Assembly: GCA_022578605.1 (NCBI GenBank)
Contig: MU394063.1
Coordinates: 620,001 to 684,000, forward strand
Source of the DNA: Camillea tinctor
Taxonomy: Eukaryota; Ascomycota; Sordariomycetes; Xylariales; Xylariaceae
Direction of reading: 5' to 3'
DNA length: 64,000 nt
In this document: in pieces, positions 1 through 10,800 of the stretch
How the letters are laid out: each line of letters opens with the position of its first letter
How positions within the stretch are numbered: position 1 is the stretch's first letter
The notes under the pieces: generated by a model
Databases searched by the model: none
The model's input: the letters and a program-made list of their open reading frames with translations, nothing else
What the model was told of the DNA's origin: nothing
Position numbers and translations under genes: made by a program

Positions 1-1564
1 CAGACCCGTACCAGGACCCGCAGGTCGCATACCAAGTCGCGCAATGGTTGTTGGCGCTGTAAGCGACGAAAGATTAAGGTAAGATGCTGTAGCCCATGGG
101 AACCCCTATTCTACGATTTTTGTTTCCTATGTATTTCGCAAACGTGTTCGCCTCTTTACTTACTACCGGGACACGCAGTGCGATGAAGCCAAACCCGAAT
201 GTGGGAACTGTGTCCGGTTTATGATACCATGTGATTACTCTCCTGATAATCAGGGTGCCCAGTCTACAGCGCCCGTTAGAGGGAGAGGTAGGCCACGGAA
301 AGATTGGTCTATTGTGCCGGTGGAGAGGAATCTAAATATCACCACTTCAATATCTCCTTCGACAAGCACCCTATCGTTGCCGGGGTCTTTGCTTGCACCA
401 TCGCCCGATTTCTCCTTGACAGCACCTTCACATATACCTTGGACTGTTGAGGACTTCGAACTCTTCCATCATTATGTACAAGTGGTCGCCGCCTGAGTAC
501 AGGAGCACGACAAGCGTCTATGGCAGGACCAAACACCTCGTCTCGCTTTCCGCCACCACAGTGTTCTACACCTGATCCTCGCGATAGCAGCGCTGCACTT
601 AGCAAGGCAAGATCTCAACCGGTCAGCTGGACTTGTGGACCGGGCAGAAACGCATATAGCCATCGCGCTACGCCAGACAACTCAAATATTGACCAACCTG
701 AGCGAACAGAACTGCGCGGAACTGTACATCGCCACTGTTCTCATTTGCACATGCACATTCGCCAAGCAGCCGGGACCCCGTCATCTGCTCATTGTCGCAG
801 AGGGGCAAGAAGTAGCATGGTGGGAGCTGTTTCGCGGTGTCCGCATCGTGGTCGAAACCATCGGTATCGCCAGAATAATGGCTCTAATTGCAAGTGAAGC
901 TGGAGAGGGGCCGTCTGCACCACCCGTAGCCCGCACAAGTACACAACAGGCAGAACAGGAACAAACGTACATAGTATTCAGGACCATAGAATGGGAGACC
1001 GCACTGAGCAACCTCTCTTCTTTCGTCGAGGGGCAGGCTCCGGGGCCACGGAAAGACACCTACCGGAACACGGTGAATATGCTAAAGTGGTGCTTCCAAG
1101 AGACCTTCGGCACGTCAGCGGACCCGAAGCCGGCTGCGGATGCCAAGTTTCAGGTCATCATGATATGGATGTACGTCCTGGAGGACGAGTACGTAGACAT
1201 GCTCAAGGAGGACGAACCCGTCGCGCTCGTGATCCTAGCCTACTTCGCCGTGCTGCTCCAGACCCTCGAATCGGTCTGGTACCTGAGAGGGTGGGCTGCG
1301 CACATAGTACAAGGCGTCTCGGGGATATTAGAATCCTCATCACCACAACCAATACACCACGCCCGTTGGATAGAGTGGCCTATGACGCAGGTCAGAAATG
1401 GGACGAGGTTCATGCATGATGTCGAACTAGCGAGGAAGATGGCCGGGGGGGGGGGCGATTTTAAGCATCTAGGTTGGCGGATCTTGAACGGCATTCATAC
1501 GAAATGGCGTTCTAAACTAATTATTTTTTCTTCTTCTTCTTTATTGGTGCAGCGCCCTCTGTAG
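1..1564 (+). pseudogene. Zn2Cys6 fungal transcription factor, 5'-truncated by the window, one in-frame stop
   Basis: Exon 1 enters from the left edge (1-78) and is joined to exon 2 at 179 after an intron with GTAAGA/CAG ends (79-178). The join gives a complete zinc binuclear cluster with spacing C-X2-C-X6-C-X6-C-X2-C-X6-C (Cys at residues 17, 20, 27, 34, 37, 44 of the visible part), preceded by a basic stretch. Downstream the same frame reads a fungal-specific regulator domain (ELFHHY, then RLWQDQTPRLAFRH and ILAIAALHLA). The frame is interrupted by one TGA at 494-496 and is otherwise open to the stop at 1562-1564. Such proteins are DNA-binding regulators in the nucleus; the target is unknown. 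A run of eleven G's near 1445 could also hide an indel. It may be a recent pseudogene, a base error, or a gene with a 27-nt intron (476-502), which would be unusually short. The family call is firm; the pseudogene status is not. Confidence 0.8.
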
Positions 1565-2074
1565 CTGGGCGTAATGTGAATGAGTTAAAGGAGCCTCAAC
1601 GCGAAAAATGCGTATTGGGGAAAAAAAGCATGTGCTTGACTATGTCTGATTGGTTCGTATTTTCTTTTGTCTGTGGATCTCCTTCGTTCATTATTCAAAG
1701 CCTCCTTCCTTTCTCTTTCATCGTAGGCCTCGGACATTTTTTTGGAGATGGTTGATTTATATATACCTAACCTGGTATGGCTGATCTATCAGTTTCCAAA
1801 GCTAGTAGTTCACTTGACTCGGGCACTTCCAGTATCCACTGTCTTTGCGTAAATGCGTAAATGCGTATTGAGATTGGATAGAAATCACCTATACGTAGAT
1901 GGACGAGCAGAAGACGTAAGTGAGTAAATAAGTAAGTAGGCAAGTAAGTAGGGAGGTAGGTGTTATAAAATTCAATATGCTCGCACTTCTCAAAGTACCT
2001 AGGTAGTTATGTAGAAACAGTAGACAACACGCCCCTTCACAATCGATATAAGTTGGTGCTCTCTCCTAACGACA
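1565..2074. other. Intergenic; promoter of the tannase-family gene
   Basis: No gene is seen. It contains a degenerate GTAA/GTAG tetranucleotide stretch at about 1916-1962 and one exact TACCTAGGTA palindrome at 1996-2005. It serves as 3' flank of the regulator and 5' flank of the esterase. Confidence 0.6.
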
Positions 2075-3827
2075 ATGGCTCTCCTATCACCCACGCAGCC
2101 GTGCACGCCGCCGACCTTCCCCTCCATCTCCCTCTTCGGCGCCGAAATCCTCCAGGTCGAAGCCTCGGTGGTCACCAACTATAGCTTCCCCATTCCGAAG
2201 GGCTGGCGGTACTCGCAGCCCGCCATCAACGTCCAGAATGCAACTTTCTGCAACGTGACCGTGAGCTATACCCACCCAGGCCAGAACGACACCGTCGTGG
2301 CCGAGACCTGGCTTCCCGTCGAGGACTGGAACGGCAGGTTGCAATCAATTGGCGGTGGAGGTTGGGTAGCTGGACGGTTCGTCCTGACCTATGCCGGTAT
2401 GCTCGGAGCGCTTCGTGACGGATATGTCACGGCGACGACGGATGGCGGGGTGGGATCTGACAGCTCCCCACCGTTGTGGGGTCTAAACAGTCCCGGGAAC
2501 TTGAATCTCGTTGCTCTAGACGATCTTGGTCAGACTTCGCTAAACGACCTGGTAAGTAAAAGCAAGGACTAATGTTGGCTAGTGTCTTTTTTCGGTTTCG
2601 ATATCTAGCTTGTTTCCAGTACTAACTACCCCTATCTAGAGTATCATCTCGAAGCAGGTTATCGACAATTACTATGGACAAGCGCCGTCCTTCTCCTACT
2701 GGAACGGCTGTTCTCAGGGTGGCCGGCAAGCCGCCACACTGGCCCAACAGTTCCCAACAGCATATGATGGGATCATAGCAGCAGCGCCGGCACTTTACTG
2801 GGCCGAACTCGCAGTCGGATCGAGCTGGCCACCGTTTTACATGGACCTTACCCAACAGTACCCCCGGAACTGTGAACTGACATACCTTACGACGCTGGCT
2901 ATTGATATATGTGACGGCTTGGACGGGGTGGTGGACGGATTGATTGCTGAGCCCGAGCTGTGTCTCCAGCTATTCGACGCATCTGACTACGTGGGAGATT
3001 CGTTCTACTGTTCCGATACAGAATCAAACATGATCCTGAGCTCAGCCGCCGGAGCCGTTGCGCAAGCTACGTGGACCGGGCCGCGCTTCTCCAACGGCGA
3101 CTTCATGTGGTACGGATACGAGATAGGGTCCGACCTGGCGGCGGTGGCGGGGACGACGTGCGCAGCTAACGGCACCTGTGTGCCTTCGGGGCGGGAGACC
3201 CTAGCGTTCTGGTATACCGAATGCGTCCTGAAGAACCCGGGGGCGAACGTCACCACCCTTACCCACGCCCAGTACGATACTATGTTCCAGACCCTAAAGA
3301 AGGTCTTTGCTTCATCCATGGAAGCTGCTGAGCCCGGACTCTTTGAATTCTCGAATGCCGGTGGTAAAATGATCACCTATCACGGTCTAGTAAGTTTTGC
3401 TCTCTTTCTAACCCTCTCCCCCCTCCCCCCCCTTTTTTTTCATTTCCCTCTTTACAATAACTAACATCATATGAAGGCGGACCCATCTATCACGCCCGGA
3501 AGTACCTTGCACTACTACAAGGAAGTGAACTCGATGGTTGGAAATGTCACCGGTTTCTACCGGTACTATCGCGTGCCTGGTCTCGGCCACTGCTGGGGAG
3601 GGAATGGTGGCCAGCCCGATGCGCTATTCGACCAGCTGCGATTATGGGTGGAAAACGACACCGCGCCCGTTGCCAGCCTCGTCGAGGTCACCCTGTCGAG
3701 TAACGCGACGCAGACGCAAATCATATGCCCCTATCCACAGCGCGCTGTCTTTCAACCCAGCTGCGCTAACAGGACCACTGAGCCGCTCGACTGTTGGTCT
3801 TGCAAAGGCGAGGGAAGCTTTGAATAG
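2075..3827 (+). CDS. Tannase/feruloyl esterase family serine esterase
   Basis: Three exons (2075-2551, 2640-3389, 3477-3827) give 525 residues. Introns have GTAAGT donors and TAG/AAG acceptors; the first has a CTAAC branch-like site near 2622. The family hydrolyses ester bonds of gallic or hydroxycinnamic acids in plant polyphenols and cell walls. The nucleophile elbow GCSQGGR places Ser184 after Cys183. Asp411 lies in GLADPS, and His447-Cys448 lies in GLGHCWGG. This is the CS-D-HC arrangement of the family, in which the two cysteines form a disulfide beside the triad. The N-terminus starts almost at the mature domain (a CTPPTFPSI-like segment followed by LFGAEIL), and no signal peptide follows the chosen ATG, although relatives are secreted. 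A small upstream exon could carry it; the frame stays open a short way upstream without an ATG. Substrate (tannin or feruloyl ester) cannot be decided from sequence. Confidence 0.88.
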
Positions 3828-6800
3828 TGCTAGGGTACTACTATTACTGCTCAGTTCAAAAGTTGTCCCTGTTAGGGTACCAACCGTACCGGTTATTAGC
3901 CCTTGTTTGTTCGTTTGCTTGCTTTTCACTTCCATATATCAACCATTCATTATGTTTTTTCTTCATAATAGATAATACATATAGACATATTTCTACTATA
4001 ACTTTCATGCGAGTTCAAAAGAACGCACCAAAGGTTATTAATAAATGCATCCGCTACTGTAGTACGTTTTCTCATCTCATATGCCTTCGTATTAGTCTAC
4101 CTCTTACACTAATATCTTGACGCGTGAAGTATTAAAGCTAGCCCACATTCTATTTCGCTTCGCCTGGGTGCCTGCCTATCTAACTATTAGCTGCTATCTA
4201 TTTATTTCAATGTTTTATTTGACTCCTTTTAGTGCAAGTGTTTGCTGTCATCTCAACTTTGATTTATTTTTAGATAATTCACCTGGGCATCTAAACTCAT
4301 CTGTGCTTAGAGATGATATTTCAACTTGGCGCAGGTAATCAATCAATCAATCACTCAGTCGAATACGCGATTGGTAAGAGAGAGATATTCAGCCGCAATC
4401 GCCATGACCAGTGCTTAGACATATCAAATATAGGTACTTTGCCGTTTCGATGAGAATACCTACACTAGAATAGAATACCGAAGGTAGGGTGCCTGTGTAC
4501 CTGCATTTGCTCCCATGCCCCATCATGTCCATCCATGTCAGTCCAAAAGCGGAGGACAGGCTGGATTGATGCTGAGTTAATGAAAGTAGTCCAGGCAAAC
4601 CCTTGGAAGGAATAATAACTGCATACACATACATATAAAATACATACAAGGCATAATTACAGCTATGCAAGCAGCGTACAATGTAAGTACTCTACTATGC
4701 ATACATTGAGCTATTTGCAGGGGATTCAACTCCAGCTAGATAGACGATCGACATAATATCCATGCTTAGCAGCCGTTTCATCTTCCTGAAACCCAGAAGC
4801 TCCTCTCTTCGCCTAGGTAGTTCCATTTATATACCTATACCTGTGGTGTGGTATGGTATGTATATGCATGTACCTAGATAGATTTAAGTCACTGTACATA
4901 TGTGTCGTATGTGTACACTAACCTAACCTAGACGAGTTGACAAGCCGGCGGGCAGGACAGGACGCAATATGGCAGCGCGCTGATCATCCCGAATGACCCA
5001 GAAGCTAGTGTAGAGAGGATCGTTTCCCAATAACAACACACGACCACTGCTCGTCTGTTCCTGGAAACGATGCTTTCCATTTCTTTTTTTCTCCTTCTTT
5101 GCCGTTTTCTTCACCTCTTCCCGACAACCGGCTGATGTTGCCGTCTTTTTTGGTCCCAAGTCACGTCAGGTGTGCCAGGCTTACACCTACACTAGGTACA
5201 CTACATACATCATACCCGTTACTGTTACGTACATGTACATACATACACACATACATACCTATGTACGTACGTACACTACATGATGGAATGGGTTAGTGTA
5301 CGGGGTACTGTAAATAGAACATGGGTTTCGACCGTTCGACCACACCAAAACTGGACGTTCAACATACGCAAGCAACGAACAATACATACACACCGCTCCG
5401 CTACCAAACCTCCACACTGTCCTAAAAAGGTCGTCGTACACTTCCAAACTGTCAAGTTTGGTTGTTTAGAAGGATCTGAAACATTCGAAACGGGTACCTC
5501 CTGGACCCCTAAACAGTGGGGAGGGAGAGAGGGAGAGAAGGGGAAGAGAGCGAAAGTCGCGAATCCCCATAGTCGCGGGAGGCCAGGAACGCGGTTAGTT
5601 CCACATAGAGTAAAGCGTTCCCCAAGCCCACCACCAGCGGCTTTTCGGCAACTAACTAAAGAGTTTGGATGGGTTACATTTTGGCCCGCCGCCCTTGGCC
5701 TGGATGCTTTGGACAGCCCATTTTCACGAACACGAATTTTAAAGCAGAGCAGCGTGACGCACTGCAGCGCCAGAGCTAGATTCAGAACCAGAACCGAAGC
5801 CAGGGGTACTCGTTTCTCCGAGATAAAAAGGGTTTCCACGTAGCGTAGATCAGAACTTTTCTCGAGACACCAAAGACCACAAGGCAACTTTCTAAATTAC
5901 TGGGTCGGGTCTTGTTGTTGGTCCGTGTACAGCTGTCACTGACGATGAGTGATAACAGATTTACTGAAAAAATAGAATAGGAAAAAAAAAAAAGGTCGGC
6001 TCAGCTTGGGTAGATTGGGTCAAACCTGACTTACAACCATGTTAGATTGCACTACAATACAGCATTTAGCGTACTGTTTTTTTGGCGCTCCCAACCTAAC
6101 GCAAAGCACGCTCTACGCTAGGTTGGTTAGTTAGTATTGTGTATATATGTCGAATCTAGGTGAAGAAGGTATACAGATAGCCTTCAACTCATCCCACATC
6201 TGCAAACCCATGTCGTACTCCATATGTAGTAGGAACACGGAGAGGGGATGCAGGAGCACGCATGTAACCCATCTAACCTATTGTGTGGGCTTTGGTGTTG
6301 CAGGGAGGGTAAGCGGCGCTTAAGTCGACAACTTGGCGAACCGCACTTGACTCACCAAGCTTTTCAACCTTCCCCCTCCTAAGCACCCTTTTCTTGCTTC
6401 TGGTGCGTTGCACATCACCGGCCTAGAATCTTGGTTTTGGTTTTTGGGCTTGCAGGTTCGCCCGTCCTAGACGGACCTACGTGGCCCCAGTAGCCGGCGT
6501 CCCATGGCTTTCTGGCCTTTTATTCGCTCCTCCACCTTGTCTGCTCGTCATCGGGGGGGAGGGGAGGGTGAGACCTCCCTACACCACCTACATCGCGTCA
6601 CCTAAACCATAGAGGGGGGCGACTTGTGAATGGCCAGTTTTGTTCCGTCGCTAGATTGTGCGCCCGGTTTTGCTTGCAGCTTGTAGAACTTGAGAGGGGT
6701 TTGGGTGAGGAAGAGGACCTAGGACGGGCAAGCACTACATACCCACGTGTTTTAGATGTGTAGGTACACACCTCGAATCCTAGATCCCTCCCTCTCCTTG

Positions 6801-7498
6801 TATATCTTGGAGCAGGCTGTTTCTTTGCTCTCAAGGCTTGTCCAAGATGCCGTGTAAAAGAAAACGCCATCTGCTACCTATCTAGTCAGCCATCTGTTGT
6901 CGCACCGCACGACGCAGGCACACGCCTCTCTCTATGATCCCCCTCGCAGCACATGGTAGACACGTGATATTTCTTGGGGAGTACAAAGTTACGACGGCCT
7001 CATTGTATCCAACATACACATGCCGTTAGTAATATCACCAATGAAAGCCGGATATAGTCCGCCTTCTAGGAGAACGTAACTAGCTTAGCAGTAGCGATGT
7101 AGAAATTGCGCAGAAAATAGCGGCTAGGGCCAAAGTGATCATCGCAACAGCGCGTTTAAAGATTGACGGAAACTTGTGTTAATACGGCCTTGCATCTTGT
7201 GGCAAACTAAATAAAAAAGCCCTACCCTTTTCCAAGCCGTAAGTCTAAGCGAAACGCGTACTTTTAAGCGCCATGTATGTATGTCTGTATATCATAGATA
7301 ATGTGTTATCTAGCTATGATCTGCTAGGTACATTCGGACCCATAGATCTAAGCGACGGAAGCGCGTGTTGCTTTCGGCGCTTATTTAATTACTCGGAGAT
7401 GCATGAGTTGCTTGAACCGTATTGCCCGGATGGAAGACTTGCATATATATTGCGGACTTACTTATCTAGGCTTATAGGGTTCATATGAGCTTGCTTGT

Positions 7499-7512
<14 letters not shown>
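3828..7512. other. Gene-poor DNA, no recognised gene
   Basis: Mixed-composition sequence with many short interrupted frames. The longest overlapping pair (5280-5843 on +, 5276-5887 on -) shows no known domain and no splice support. There are short tetranucleotide-like CATA/TACA stretches near 5200-5280. Left of the gap lies a TG repeat (about 7493-7512). I see no tRNA, rRNA or complete transposon. Confidence 0.5.
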
Positions 7513-7529
<17 letters not shown>

Positions 7530-7641
7530 GGGGTAAAAATTAAGAAGGAGGGGGAGGTGGAAAATAGGCCGCATTTTTGGCAAAAAATAGGTAATTTGAA
7601 TTGGGCTGAGTTGGTGTTAGATTTTTGNNNNNNNNNNCTCG

Positions 7642-7690
<49 letters not shown>

Positions 7691-7701
7691 CCCCCCCCCC
7701 G

Positions 7702-7787
<86 letters not shown>

Positions 7788-7871
7788 TAAGGAAGAAGGA
7801 GGGCGAGGAGGAAGATAGGCAGCATATTGTGCACACTAGAGCTAAGTTGAATTGGGCTGAGGTAGTGATAG
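7513..7871. other. Assembly gap 1 with poly-G and poly-C flanks and duplicated flank
   Basis: A run of 21 G's (7513-7533) is followed by 87 bp (7534-7620), then ten N's (7628-7637), then a C run (7642-7784, interrupted by G at 7690 and 7701). The 87 bp after the C run (7785-7871) align without gaps to 7534-7620 at 68 of 87 positions. The left copy is simpler, with A-runs replacing mixed bases. This indicates degraded base calls after a homopolymer and an unmerged overlap, not a real tandem repeat. Confidence 0.8.
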
Positions 7872-10800
7872 CTATGAGGTATTAAGTAGGTCAATAATCT
7901 ATGTAGGTTGATAGGTTGTTGGGTTATCAGGGTCGGCAGTATAGTACTTCCCTTCCTCTCCATCTCTACTTCAACTGAGTCTAGCCTCGTAGTTTCTTGA
8001 AGTTGGGCCTTATTGTTACCACGCTGAAGCTGCTGTACTGCGGTTGCTAGTCATTTGTGACTTACTTGACGTTGATCTTAGAGAACTCTTTTAAGTTTAC
8101 CATCTTACAGACAACAGTTTCCCCTTTCTTTCTATCGGCAACTATTACTCTCTCTAAAGCATTAACGATATATGGATTTTATTGAACGCGAACACATTGT
8201 CGATGATTGTGTGCTATATGTAAATAACATTATTTTCCCTCCTCTCCCACGTCCGATTCACCGCAAAGGAAGCCAAGCTAACTAGCGACTATCGCTATAC
8301 TAATGTAAACACATGCTGGCATGTCCTCATGGTGATTAATACGTTGACATCTATTAGTCTTATTTCGCCGGCTCTAAAAGGTATTCAATGTTGTGATCTA
8401 TGTTGTAGGCAACTTTTTCATTATACGGTGTCCTACTTATACGATTAGGCTCTTTAGTCGGCGTGCTAATAAGCAGGCAAGGGGGTGTTATCGGGAGTAT
8501 CGCAAGGTATGTATGTGGTATTTCTCCCTAGAGGAGTAAGAAAGGAGAAGAGCTTGCCTCCCCGGAATTATCTTTCCCTCTTCCATTACGAGCTTGCGGA
8601 GGATTGATAGTAGTAGATAGCTTCGAGGCTATATTGGAAGTATGCAATTAGTGATACGGTCTCGCTCATTCCGAATATATGCCCCGTGTAACATGAAAGG
8701 AGGCTCCTATACGCTCACTTTCTACGGTATCAACCTCTCGACGAATGAGGATTTTCTAGTTGTTAATATATATACATAATACTTCACCATCTTTAGTTAA
8801 GAACTGCTTCTCGACTTTTCTTTTTCAATGTAATGTTAACTTATTTATATTTAGGTTAATTGCTCTCCTTTTCCCTTCAAGTAGGTTTTGAATTTTCACG
8901 GGATCACAACGCTGACTTTATGTTCTCCTCATACTCATATTAATATTCCCACGTGGACCTAGTAAGGACTTCAGGAATCGCGATGTTGTTACATAATAAG
9001 CCAGAATTATAACTACCCATGATATCGTTGCTTTTGTTGATATCCAACACTCTTTTTGGTCCTAGCCGAGACAGATACTGTTATGTGCTACATGGCCCAA
9101 CACGCCACTTCTAGCATTTATTTTAGCTAGTATATAATAAGAAGTCAAATACTGTAAGTCCAATAGCGGAAATTATGATAAAAGAATACATGTATATGTC
9201 AGCGTGTGCATATCAGTTTAACTAGGTTATAGTTTGCTTAGGGTTGTTTATAGCTCATAGCATATGCTGCCATACCACTAGAGGGCTTTCATACGAAGCA
9301 GTATATATTTTGTCTCCCCTAGTTTCTTTAGATCTATATGTCTCCTAGTCAAATACTTGATTTTTAGGAAATATGTTATTGAACAACTGGATAATTCTAG
9401 TGAGTATAGAAGCATGAGGATAGACAAAAGAGACAGGGGTGCAGTGGACTTCTACTTTTTCTGTACTATACAGAATAAACTCTAAGAAGCCAAGGGCTTC
9501 CGATGCATGTTTCTGTCACTCCTGTGACTTACCTCAGAGTTTTTTCTTATTCATCTTCGCCTATTTAGGATTGGTACCTCTCTATATATGAAATAACGCC
9601 GTTTCTGTGTGATGAACCAGTATTACGTACAGCTGGTTGATATAGTTTACGCAACTTCCTCTCTGTTCCCCTTAGTGGCATACGGCGACTTCGCATACCT
9701 TGAGGGATCATGTCGTGATTCCTAAGGTATTTGACTTGAAGGGATACCTAGCTACTTGGAATTCTATTAGTCGGACATAAATTCGATGATGGTCTAAACT
9801 AAACGGCAAGGTAACCTCTTTACAAGAAGATCTATACCGGATATTTTTTTAAGTTATAAATGTATAGGTTATATAACTATAAGTTTCTATTACTGTAACG
9901 AAAAGGTTGCTAAATACAGAGGGCACAGCGTCGTGGATGGCTGTAGCTGTGGATTCTTTCTCTCTATAAGCGTTACATTACTACCCGGGTCTTTACTGCG
10001 TGAATTTTCATGAATATATGAATTTGATTATCGTTGTTTTCATTTACCGTATAAACCATGACTTAATAGTAGTCTTCTATGAGGTGATTTCCGCCCTCGT
10101 ACAGCAGCTAATCAGATTTCCTTAACTTTAGATGTTACACTTTTCTAGGTTTCGATTTCGATAGTTATATTAATGCCTAACAATTAGGAAATCCATCTAA
10201 AACGTTTTGTCCTTGATCAGTATATGTAGCAAGGTTTTCTAACGTGTACTTAAACACGCGAGAGTGAAATGCCTGTACACCTTCCTGTTGGGTGAAAGAT
10301 AATGTTTTTTTAGAAAAGAAAAAAAAAAGCCAATCCCCGATTCATCATACGTTTACTTGGCAGATTTGGCGGTGTTGTATACATTGAAGAAACTGCAGGA
10401 AGCTGGTAGGGTTTATGCAATACGTACCTAGGTATATATATGGTAATTAAGAGTTTACGCTATCTATCTGTTAATACCTAACATAAAGATTTAAAGAACT
10501 AAAATTAGGATGTCCAGACATTAATCGATTAGTGTATCAGAAATGTAACAGTCTATCTTACATCTTACAATAACAGACAAACGCGTCTCGCCGCTAGTAA
10601 TACTTCCTGGGTACATGTAATGTCGATTTGTCATTTAACTCCTGGGTGTCTCCAAAAGATCAAGCATAAGATCTGGGTTTATCCGACATGTCTTGGACCC
10701 GTGGACCATACTCCGTACTCTCTTATCACCACATGCCTAACCTAGTATGTTATCTTACGTACGAGTTTCTTAAAGAGGAGGGTCCCCCTCGGTATGTGCA

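Noticed and set aside
5276..5887. Overlapping 187- and 203-residue frames on opposite strands
   Set aside because: Neither has a domain, plausible composition or splice context; mutual overlap in a gene-poor block suggests chance.
7534..7871. Tandem duplication flanking gap 1
   Set aside because: The mismatches are of the base-calling type (mixed bases turned into runs), so an assembly artefact is preferred over a biological repeat.
7485..7885. Poly-Pro and poly-Gly frames around gap 1 (and likewise gap 2)
   Set aside because: They are translations of the G/C runs through N's, not proteins.
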